This document shows, piece by piece, positions 42,152-49,624 of a DNA stretch of 64,000 nt. Position 1 is the first letter of the stretch, and each line of letters opens with the position of its first letter. The DNA comes from Gluconobacter thailandicus F149-1 = NBRC 100600 (lineage in GTDB: Bacteria > Pseudomonadota > Alphaproteobacteria > Acetobacterales > Acetobacteraceae): contig NZ_BANH01000011.1 of the NCBI RefSeq assembly GCF_000964465.1, forward strand, positions 37,774-101,773. Reading direction: 5' to 3'. Both the position numbers and the translations under genes were made by a program. Below the pieces are notes generated by a model. It did no database searches and was not told the origin of the DNA. It worked only from the letters and a program-made list of their open reading frames with translations.

Positions 42152-44089
42152 ATGATGCGCTTACGCCTTCTGGTCGCACTGACGGCTTTCAGTGGGCTGG
42201 TCTCTCCAGCCCTCGCTCAACCACAGCCAGCACCATTACCAATGCCCCCGGCCGTCCCTGACCCACAGGACAAGCCTTTTCCCGGCGCTCTCACGGTTTC
42301 GGTCGATGCGACTGACACCGCACACCACATCATGTCCATTCATGAAACGGTCCCGGTTCCGCAAGAGGCCATGCAGAAAGGTGAAATGATCCTTCTGTAT
42401 CCCATGTGGATTCCGGGAGATCATTCTCCCACCGGCGTCATTGAGCAGTTTGCCAGCCTGAAGGTTCAGTCTGGTGGCAAAACCGTCTCCTGGAAGCGGG
42501 ACAACGTCAATGTCGCCGCCTTCCACATTCCGGTTTCCGCAACCACCCCAACACTGGACCTGCATTTTCAGCTTCTTTCACCAGTGGCCCCGGATCAGGG
42601 TCGCGTCGTCATGACGCCTTCGATCGTGAATGTGCAGTGGGATCAGGTTTCGCTTTACCCGGCTGGCTATTTCACACGCGACATTACGGTGAAGCCGAGC
42701 GTTCTGGTGCCACATGGCTGGCAGATTGGCTCGGCTCTCCGCGCCGCAGCTTACGGCGATGAGACACACTTCAACGCCACCACCTACAACACACTGGTCG
42801 ACTCCCCGATTTACGCAGGCCGGTATTTCCGGAAAATCGATCTGACTGGCCCGGACCATGTTCCCGTGGCCCTGAACGTTGTGGCAGATGATCCGGACTC
42901 CCTGAACGCCACACCTGCGCAGATCGAAGCCCATCGTAATCTCGTCCGCCAGGCGACAACGCTGTTTGGCTCTCATCATTACGATCATTACGATTTCCTG
43001 CTCGCCCTGACGGAAGAGCTGGGCATGATCGGTCTTGAGCATCATCAGTCCAGCGAAAATGCGGCAGCTCCGGGCTATTTCACGGAATGGGACAAAACTT
43101 TCCCGGAACGCGACCTTCTGGCGCATGAGTACACCCATTCCTGGAACGGAAAATATCGCCGCCCGGCCGACATGTGGGCACCAAACTTCAATGTTCCGCA
43201 GCGTGGGTCCCTGCTGTGGGTTTATGAAGGACAGACCCAGTACTGGGGGAATGTGCTGGCAGCCCGCTCCGGTCTCGTGACGAAAGATCAGGGTTTTGAA
43301 GCGCTGGCCTATATGGCGGCGACGTATGACAACCAGTCTGGCCGTATCTGGCGCCCGCTTGAAGACACCACCAACGATCCGGTCATTGCCCAGCGTGCCC
43401 CTCTGTCATGGCGCGACTGGCAGCGTTCGGAAGATTACTACGTCGAAGGACAGCTGATCTGGCTGGATGCCGATACGCTGATCCGTAAGCTGTCGAACGG
43501 GCAAAAGTCTCTCGACGATTTTGCCAAAGCCTTCTTTGGCACGAATAACGGCAGCTTCATTGTCAGCCCCTATCAGTTCGATGAAGTTGTTGCGACACTG
43601 AACAGCGTACAACCTTACGACTGGGCAAAATTCCTGCATGACCGTCTGGATACCATCCAACCCCATGCACCACTGGATGGCCTGAAAAACGGTGGTTACA
43701 AGCTTGTTTACACGGACAAGCCAACATCCTTCATCAAAGCCATGGAAGGAATGCGTCACGGTCTGGACCTGACATTCTCTCTGGGAATGAGCGTGACCAA
43801 GTCCGGAAAGACCGCCCGTGTTCACTGGATGAGCCCCGCCTTCAAAGCGGGTCTGACATCTGGGGAAACCATTCTTGCCGTCAATGACATGGACTACACC
43901 AGCGATCGTCTGCGTCACGCCATTACGGATGCCCAGAAAGATCCCAAGCAGACTATCCGTCTGGTTGTGAAGTCAGGAGAGCATATCAATACGGTTTCCA
44001 TCCCCTATCATGAGGGTCTGCGTTACCCCCATCTGGAACGCGTGGATGGCACCACCGATTACCTGAGCGCTATTTATACGCCGCGCTAA
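42152..44089 (+). CDS. M61-family glycyl aminopeptidase with PDZ domain
   Basis: The 645-aa exported peptidase has a signal peptide (LLVALTAFSGLVSPALA|Q) and an N-terminal beta domain. The thermolysin-like catalytic region has the zinc motif HEYTH at 325-329, followed by SWNGKYRRPADMW, an M61 hallmark, and VYEGQTQYWGNVL as the downstream Glu region. The C-terminus is a PDZ domain (ARVHWMSPAFKAGLTSGETI). It likely trims peptides in the periplasm. It is a single gene followed by a hairpin shared with the convergent GGDEF-EAL gene. Confidence 0.9.
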   Translation: MMRLRLLVALTAFSGLVSPALAQPQPAPLPMPPAVPDPQDKPFPGALTVSVDATDTAHHIMSIHETVPVPQEAMQKGEMILLYPMWIPGDHSPTGVIEQFASLKVQSGGKTVSWKRDNVNVAAFHIPVSATTPTLDLHFQLLSPVAPDQGRVVMTPSIVNVQWDQVSLYPAGYFTRDITVKPSVLVPHGWQIGSALRAAAYGDETHFNATTYNTLVDSPIYAGRYFRKIDLTGPDHVPVALNVVADDPDSLNATPAQIEAHRNLVRQATTLFGSHHYDHYDFLLALTEELGMIGLEHHQSSENAAAPGYFTEWDKTFPERDLLAHEYTHSWNGKYRRPADMWAPNFNVPQRGSLLWVYEGQTQYWGNVLAARSGLVTKDQGFEALAYMAATYDNQSGRIWRPLEDTTNDPVIAQRAPLSWRDWQRSEDYYVEGQLIWLDADTLIRKLSNGQKSLDDFAKAFFGTNNGSFIVSPYQFDEVVATLNSVQPYDWAKFLHDRLDTIQPHAPLDGLKNGGYKLVYTDKPTSFIKAMEGMRHGLDLTFSLGMSVTKSGKTARVHWMSPAFKAGLTSGETILAVNDMDYTSDRLRHAITDAQKDPKQTIRLVVKSGEHINTVSIPYHEGLRYPHLERVDGTTDYLSAIYTPR

Positions 44090-44095
44090 GCACAC

Positions 44096-44123
44096 AGTCG
44101 GGGTGGTTTCAGCCATCCCGACT
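44096..44123. terminator. Hairpin between convergent genes
   Basis: AGTCGGGGTGG pairs with CCATCCCGACT (one G-T pair) around a six-base loop, with little T-run. It probably ends both the M61 and GGDEF-EAL transcripts. Confidence 0.5.
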
Positions 44124-44139
44124 TTCAGGATGGGCCGTA

Positions 44140-46431
44140 TCAGGCACTGAAAAGAGCCTGCAATTTTTCCGGGCTTTGTGGACGTCCCAGCAGATAGCCT
44201 TGAGCAAAAGCGATGCCGTTCTGCTCCAGCCAGTTCAGCTGCTCGTCTGTCTCCACTCCCTCCGCCACCACGTAGACATTCATGTCACAGGCCAGCCGGG
44301 CGATCGTACGAACGATAGCTGCGACTTTCCGGGACTGAAGCATGTCTCTTGTAAAAGAGGCATCAACCTTGATCCCATCCACATCAAAGCCACGCAGATA
44401 AGTCAGAGACGAATACCCTGTTCCGAAATCATCCAGGACGAGCCGGACGCCTAGCGCCCGGATTGCTGCGAGTTGCATGAGTGTTCGGGCTGTTTCCACC
44501 AGGAACACGCTTTCGGTCACTTCCAGAACAAGCCGCTCAGCCGGAAAGGATGTTTTTAAAAGGCAGTCCTGAATAATGGCCGGAAGCCTCCCCGAACGAA
44601 GTTGTTTCGGAGAAATATTGACGGCCACAGGAAGAGGCACGAGCCAGTTCATTGCCTCACTACAGGCTGCGTGCAACACATAGGCGCCCAGTTCTTCAAT
44701 CAGATCGCAGCTTTCTGCAGTTGCAATGAAATTGTTGGGGCCCACCACGCCATCGGTCGGATGCTGCCAGCGCACCAGCGCCTCCACGGAGACGGGCCTG
44801 CGCGTGAGGGTGTCAAAGATCGGCTGGTAATCCAGAAAAAATTCGTTTCTCTCCAGGGCCTTCGTCAAGTCAGCTCTCAGCCTGATCCGGTTGAAATAAC
44901 TGATTTCCATGCCGTTCTCGAAGAGGCAGCAGATATTGCGATGCTCCTTGGCGGCATAAAGAGCGAGATCAGACCTTCGAAAAAGAAGATCCGTTGTTTC
45001 TCCATGACCCGGTGAGACTGCAATCCCAATACTGACGCTTGGCGCCAGCGTAACCTTCCCTGTACTCAGTTCGCCGTTCAGAACACGAACAATATCCTGG
45101 CTGCGTGCGACAGCCTCATGCTCGTTGGCGTCATGAAGAAGTACGGCGAATTCGTCGCCGCCAAGTCTGCCGATCAGATGGTCAGGGCCGATAACGCTTC
45201 GGATACGATCAGACAGCGCTTTGAGCATACTGTCACCCACCGCATGACCAAACTCGTCATTGATAGGTTTGAAATGATCCAGATCGACCTGGAGAAGGGC
45301 AAAAGGATGCTGCTTTGCACAGCATTCGTGCATGGCTTCAAGGAAAGCAGTCCGGCTCAGGCTACCCGTCAGATCGTCATGCATCGCCAGATAGCGGATG
45401 CGATTCTGGGCTTTCCACTGCTCTGTAATATCCGAAGCAACACCACGAAACCCCAGGAAGCTGCCATTCCGGCCATGCACCGGATATCCCGTAAATTTCA
45501 GATGCTGTTCAACGTCCCCTTGACGCAGGATGACGGGCAAATCCTTGAATGCCCTTCGTTGACGAATATGGTCATCAATATCCGGTTGTGTTGAATGTTC
45601 TGCCTGCACCCCCAAAGCGCCAAGAGTGCATCCTTCGATCTCTCCCGGGACAGAGTGGAAAAACTGCCGCATGCGTCCAGTCACGTTCCGCAGGCACCCA
45701 TTCGCGTCTGTTTCCCACAGCCAGTCAGATACAACCTGTTCGTATTCCCGCAGGAAGACCTGAAGGGTTTCATGCTGGCGTTGCAGATTCAGACGACCGA
45801 TAGACCGTTCCAGAAACGTCTTGTTCATGTAGACGATGCCGATGAAGGCAAAGGCCAGAAAACCAAGAAACGACAGTAATGCCACGTTCTCGACGGGCTG
45901 GAGCGTTACAAGGGCCGCGAGAGTACAGAACAGACTGATAGGCAGGAAAAAGGCCAGCGCCGCACGAATTGGCACCCCCAGCATCGGCGTTGAGACCAGC
46001 CCCATGATCAGGCCGAAAACAGCCCCCTCTTCACCGGGATGTTCGACCATCATGGCGAATATATTGACCAGACCGCCCCATACGAGCCCCAGCACGAAAA
46101 GAATTCGAATGGAGACCCGAATGAGGGCGTCATGGTTCTGGTCACGGCGCCAGCGGAGACTGGTGGCGATCAGGAGAAGGTAGAGACAAACAATCGCAAT
46201 ATAGAAAGTGGAAACCAGCAGACGAAACCCGTTACCAAACCTCAGGGTAAAGAGTGTGCTGCTGCTGATTCCCAGAATGGAGAACAACCATATGACGTGC
46301 GATAGAACCGATGCCTGTTCATGACGAAGTGAGGGGGCATTTTCTTCATGCTGACTGATCTGGAACAATTTCCAGATATTTTTCAGATATTCCAGAAATG
46401 GAATTTGTATCGATTTACTATCGCCCGCCAT
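44140..46431 (-). CDS. Membrane PAS-GGDEF-EAL c-di-GMP enzyme
   Basis: The 763-aa protein has about six membrane helices in residues 43-203 (an unnamed MASE-like sensor) and a PAS domain at about 232-340 (DWLWETDANG). A GGDEF domain with intact RLGGDEF (422-428) and an EAL domain with intact VEALVRW (549-555), DDFGTGYSS and VAEGVET follow. Both enzyme halves look active, so it may make and hydrolyse c-di-GMP. The inhibitory RxxD site before GGDEF is not present, so product feedback may be lacking. It starts eight bases after the methyltransferase stop, as the last gene of a three-gene operon with the acyl synthase. The membrane part could sense the product of that pathway (inference). Confidence 0.93.
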   Translation of the reverse strand: MAGDSKSIQIPFLEYLKNIWKLFQISQHEENAPSLRHEQASVLSHVIWLFSILGISSSTLFTLRFGNGFRLLVSTFYIAIVCLYLLLIATSLRWRRDQNHDALIRVSIRILFVLGLVWGGLVNIFAMMVEHPGEEGAVFGLIMGLVSTPMLGVPIRAALAFFLPISLFCTLAALVTLQPVENVALLSFLGFLAFAFIGIVYMNKTFLERSIGRLNLQRQHETLQVFLREYEQVVSDWLWETDANGCLRNVTGRMRQFFHSVPGEIEGCTLGALGVQAEHSTQPDIDDHIRQRRAFKDLPVILRQGDVEQHLKFTGYPVHGRNGSFLGFRGVASDITEQWKAQNRIRYLAMHDDLTGSLSRTAFLEAMHECCAKQHPFALLQVDLDHFKPINDEFGHAVGDSMLKALSDRIRSVIGPDHLIGRLGGDEFAVLLHDANEHEAVARSQDIVRVLNGELSTGKVTLAPSVSIGIAVSPGHGETTDLLFRRSDLALYAAKEHRNICCLFENGMEISYFNRIRLRADLTKALERNEFFLDYQPIFDTLTRRPVSVEALVRWQHPTDGVVGPNNFIATAESCDLIEELGAYVLHAACSEAMNWLVPLPVAVNISPKQLRSGRLPAIIQDCLLKTSFPAERLVLEVTESVFLVETARTLMQLAAIRALGVRLVLDDFGTGYSSLTYLRGFDVDGIKVDASFTRDMLQSRKVAAIVRTIARLACDMNVYVVAEGVETDEQLNWLEQNGIAFAQGYLLGRPQSPEKLQALFSA

Positions 46432-46439
46432 TATTTTCT

Positions 46440-46985
46440 TTATTTTAACCAGGGTACCGGAAACAGCATCCAGGATTTTCTCTGATAATCCGCATAAATA
46501 TCACCAAGGTCCGACTGAATAAAACGACGTTCTTCCTGATAGGCCAGCCAACTATACCAAACGGTAAACAGAAGCGCGCCCAGCCACTGCCACGCCCCGG
46601 CGCTCAGGGCCGTGCCGAGCCAGAACAGGAGATAAGCCAGATAGAAAGGATGCCGAACTATACGATAGGGGCCATTGCAGTAAAGCTGATGGGGAGCCGC
46701 TTCATGATGTGCAACATCTGGCCGATTTCTGCGGGTTGTAGCGATAGTCCACCAGAAAAGGGCCAGAGCGGAAACAAAAAGAAATGTCGTCCCGGCCAAG
46801 GTCCAGGAATCCATGTGCACAGATCTCAGGGAGACGAGAAATACTCCGTAAAAAACAAGACTGCATGCGGAGAGGATCTTCATCGGGAATGGCATTCCAT
46901 TTCCCATCTGAAAGTGACTTCGCACTCCCCAGCTGAATGAAAGAAAATTAAGAGCGGACAGTACAAGAAGGAGAAGAATAGACAT
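46440..46985 (-). CDS. ICMT/PEMT-like membrane methyltransferase
   Basis: The 181-aa protein has about five membrane helices (roughly 3-20, 36-54, 60-81, 113-130, 132-150). The signature GPYRIVRHPFYLAYL (105-119), followed by EERRF (151-155) and IYADYQRKSWML, is that of isoprenylcysteine carboxyl/phospholipid methyltransferases using S-adenosylmethionine. Its ATG overlaps the stop of the acyl synthase gene (TAATG), so the two are translationally coupled. That suggests a carboxyl or lipid methylation of the synthase product. Substrate not established; known relatives methylate lipids, prenyl-Cys or other hydrophobic carboxylates. Confidence 0.85.
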   Translation of the reverse strand: MSILLLLVLSALNFLSFSWGVRSHFQMGNGMPFPMKILSACSLVFYGVFLVSLRSVHMDSWTLAGTTFLFVSALALFWWTIATTRRNRPDVAHHEAAPHQLYCNGPYRIVRHPFYLAYLLFWLGTALSAGAWQWLGALLFTVWYSWLAYQEERRFIQSDLGDIYADYQRKSWMLFPVPWLK

Positions 46986-47731
46986 TACGCGGCTCCTCGC
47001 AGCCAGAGAGCGACACTGCCGCCGGAAAGTAGATTTTCGAGACCATCAGTGGCGCTCGTGAATGGATCGATCAGAGGAAAGGACGCCCGGATCTCGTCAT
47101 ACCGTTGCCGGTTCGATGACATGAGTTGCATGGGGCAGTTCAGCCCCGGATAAGGGCGCAGCTCTGTCTCAGGTCGGTAACCAAGCCGTTTGTAAAACGA
47201 CACATGGTTCTTCCGGACGCACGCAAACCCCACCTGTGCATGAGCCATCATGCCCAGATAGCCGGCCACCCGGTACAGCAGGAACACAAGGCCCTGATTG
47301 TTCTGCGCTGCGGGACTACGCACCAGTCGGGTGAGTTCCAGACCTCGGCCCGGTCCACTTGCGGAAAAGGGAGTGTCCGCCAGAAGCCTTTTTACAGCTT
47401 CAGGAAAGGTATCGGCCCCCGGAGAACGAAGCCCGCTCCCGGCAACAAGCAGGGACACCCGGACAGAGGCCAGAGGAACATCGTTCCTGTAGATGACAAC
47501 GGTGCGGCTGTTGGCCATTGCATCATAGTCATCAATGAACCGACCGGTCGCGTTAGGTTCTATGTACCCGGAAGTAAGATAGCTTTCATACCTTAGGCGG
47601 TATGCGTCTTCGCATGTCTGCGGATCAATCGCGAGTTTCGCGGTATAATCCGGCGGGCCCAGCCGCGGATGCTGGGGTAATCGGGTCTGAGCCGATGCAC
47701 CCTGGAGGATTGGGGTAATTTTGAGAGACAT
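46985..47731 (-). CDS. FeeM/LuxI-like N-acyl amino acid (or acyl-homoserine) synthase
   Basis: The protein has 248 aa from ATG 47731; GGAG lies ten bases upstream. A TTG at 47764 would put the start inside a hairpin and is less likely. The GNAT-like fold shows the LuxI/FeeM landmarks: Arg47 in RLRYESYL, Asp67/68/70 in FIDDYDAM, Arg91 in LASVRVSLL and Glu132/Arg135 in LELTRLVRS. The acyl-carrier end is KNHVSFYKRLGYRP. FeeM-type enzymes join a fatty acyl from acyl-ACP to an amino acid; LuxI enzymes make acyl-homoserine lactones. Which applies cannot be told here. No luxR-type gene is adjacent. It leads the operon with the methyltransferase and c-di-GMP enzyme. Confidence 0.75.
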   Translation of the reverse strand: MSLKITPILQGASAQTRLPQHPRLGPPDYTAKLAIDPQTCEDAYRLRYESYLTSGYIEPNATGRFIDDYDAMANSRTVVIYRNDVPLASVRVSLLVAGSGLRSPGADTFPEAVKRLLADTPFSASGPGRGLELTRLVRSPAAQNNQGLVFLLYRVAGYLGMMAHAQVGFACVRKNHVSFYKRLGYRPETELRPYPGLNCPMQLMSSNRQRYDEIRASFPLIDPFTSATDGLENLLSGGSVALWLRGAA

Positions 47732-47767
47732 CTCTTGTGTGCTCCATGTTGTGGGACACACCAAGAG
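47732..47767 (-). promoter_or_regulatory. RNA hairpin directly before the acyl-synthase start codon
   Basis: On the transcribed strand CTCTTG-G-TGTG pairs with CACACAAGAG (10 pairs, one bulged G) around a 15-base loop, and the AUG follows at once. The loop holds GGAG, the only Shine-Dalgarno candidate, at ten bases from the start. The structure could control translation (stability, temperature or a protein). No known riboswitch class is matched. Confidence 0.5.
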
Positions 47768-47826
47768 TATTTGCTGGCTGGCCTGCGGTCAGGCATCTTG
47801 CTGTCGTTATTGTATGAGGAACCGAA

Positions 47827-48048
47827 ATGGCCGAGTTCGAGCCGGTCAGAACGATACCGGAATTTCGGAAACTGGATGATGCTGACATTCTGGAAGGCTA
47901 TCTGGATGGCTTTCACGGAATGACCGAGCCGGGGTCTGACAAATCTCCGTCCTATTACCATGGTTGGCTGAATGGACAGGTCGATGCCGGCTTCAGAGAT
48001 CCATCAGAGGCTCAGAAAGAGCTTGCACAGGCCTTTCAGAACCTCTGA
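47827..48048 (+). CDS. Small acidic conserved-type protein
   Basis: The 73-aa protein begins MAEFEPVRTIPEFRKLDDAD with an AGGAACC-type site close before ATG. The core LEGYLDGFHGM and SYYHGWLNGQVDAGFRD resembles short alphaproteobacterial proteins with the 'EGY.DG......SYWHGWRNG' pattern. No signal or membrane part; function unknown. It is divergent from the acyl-synthase operon, with about 95 bases between the starts, so both probably depend on the same intergenic region. Confidence 0.7.
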   Translation: MAEFEPVRTIPEFRKLDDADILEGYLDGFHGMTEPGSDKSPSYYHGWLNGQVDAGFRDPSEAQKELAQAFQNL

Positions 48049-48112
48049 CTGAAACGACTGGAAAGGAGGCAGCCCGTGACCTGCATGTCCCGGACCTGCC
48101 ACCCCAGCGCCC

Positions 48113-49624
48113 TTACCAAGGGACAAGAGACTTTCCGAGCGCCTTCTGCGCCGCCGGTGTCATTCCAAGGTCATTGCGATTCCACCAGCCCCCGCCGAGT
48201 GACTGAAACAGGGCAACACTGTCAGAATAGCGCGCGCCCTGTGCCTGAACCAGCGCGAGCCTTGCCTGAGCATTGGCCTGCTGAGCCTGCAGCACCAGAA
48301 GTTCGCTGACGTCACCAAGACGAAGCTGCGCGTGAGCAATCTTCAGGCTTTGGGCGGTAGCGTCATAAGCGCTCTGGTTTGCCTGCAGGGCATCTGCATC
48401 GAAATCCAGTGCATGCAGGCTGTCAGCCACATCCTGAATAGCCGTCAGCACTGTGGCCTTGTAGGTTTCATTTGCCTGAAGCAGGTTGTCACGCGCCTGC
48501 CGCTCCGCATGTAGCAAAGAACCACCCTGGAAAATTGGCTGCATCACCGTGGCGGCAATCGTCCAGTTACCATATCCTGGCTTGAAGAAATCGCTCATCG
48601 TACCGACAGCCTGTCCAGGCAACGCACTGAGCTGCACATTGGGCAGACGGTTAGCGATGGCAACCCCGACCTGTGCACTGGCGGACTGGATTTGGGCCTG
48701 TGCAGCCCGAACGTCAGGCCGCTGGTTCAGGAGATCAGACGGCAACGATACTGGGAGCGTGTGAGGCAGGGTGAACTGTTCGAGCCGGAACTCTGGGAGA
48801 GGCGAGTTGGGCGCCTCCCCCACCAGAACGGCAAGCTGGTCGCGCGTCTGGGCCAGTTGCAGCTTCAGGCCCGGCAATGTGGCTTCAAGCTGCGCGACCG
48901 ATGCAAGCTGGGACACCATATCCTGCTGGGACGCATCGCCCAGCTTCTGACGCTTCGTAATCAGAGCCAGTGTAGATTTCTGAGACGCAATGAGGTCCTG
49001 CGTCGCTGCAATTTGCGCCCGGGTGGAGGCTTCCTCGATCGTGGCATTGACCAGATCGGAAATCATCGTCAGGGCGGTCGCTTCAAGCTGGAACTTCTGA
49101 ATTTCCGCCTGTGCACCAGCAGCCTCGATGGCACGCCGCGTGCCGCCCCAAAGGTCAGGCACATACCCGACGGTCAACTGGGCCGTATGGACGTTGTAGA
49201 GCCAGCTATTGTTGTTTGGAACGGGTGAGTAAACCCGGGAGGTCTTGTTCCGTGTCGGATTAAAGGATGCCGAAAGCGTTGGATACAGACCGGCACCTTC
49301 GATCCGGCGCTGCTCCCAGGCTGATTTCAGGCCGGTCTGCATGGCTTTCAGGGACTGGTTATTGGCCAGTGCCTGTTCGACCAGTGCATTGAGCGATGGG
49401 TTCTGGAAGATCTCCCACCATTTGCCCGGAATATCCACGCCACTCTGGAACGTCTGGGGCACACCAGATCCCGTTACGCCATGGCCAGCCGTGGGCGTGC
49501 GTGGAGCAGACTGATAGTCCATGCCTTTTGGGAGATCAGGGCGATGAAAGTCCGGACCGACAGCACAGGCTGAGAGAACCAGCAGACCCAGAAGGGCCGT
49601 CGAACCGTTCAGAAGCCGCTTCAT
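48113..49624 (-). CDS. RND outer-membrane efflux lipoprotein (NodT type)
   Basis: The 503-aa protein has lipobox LSAC (Cys20) and two OEP repeats of alpha-hairpins, marked by SLKAMQTGLKSAWEQRRIEG and the second-half RPDVRAAQAQIQSASAQVGV. It ends with LRLGDVSELLVLQAQQANAQ and FQSLGGGWW, all typical of NodT-type channels. It overlaps the RND permease gene by four bases and forms the exit duct for the efflux complex coded upstream. Confidence 0.94.
   Translation of the reverse strand: MKRLLNGSTALLGLLVLSACAVGPDFHRPDLPKGMDYQSAPRTPTAGHGVTGSGVPQTFQSGVDIPGKWWEIFQNPSLNALVEQALANNQSLKAMQTGLKSAWEQRRIEGAGLYPTLSASFNPTRNKTSRVYSPVPNNNSWLYNVHTAQLTVGYVPDLWGGTRRAIEAAGAQAEIQKFQLEATALTMISDLVNATIEEASTRAQIAATQDLIASQKSTLALITKRQKLGDASQQDMVSQLASVAQLEATLPGLKLQLAQTRDQLAVLVGEAPNSPLPEFRLEQFTLPHTLPVSLPSDLLNQRPDVRAAQAQIQSASAQVGVAIANRLPNVQLSALPGQAVGTMSDFFKPGYGNWTIAATVMQPIFQGGSLLHAERQARDNLLQANETYKATVLTAIQDVADSLHALDFDADALQANQSAYDATAQSLKIAHAQLRLGDVSELLVLQAQQANAQARLALVQAQGARYSDSVALFQSLGGGWWNRNDLGMTPAAQKALGKSLVPW

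Noticed and set aside
46985..47731. Complete LuxI/LuxR quorum-sensing pair
   Set aside because: No luxR-type gene is near, and the synthase fits FeeM at least as well as LuxI, so a classical quorum system is not supported.
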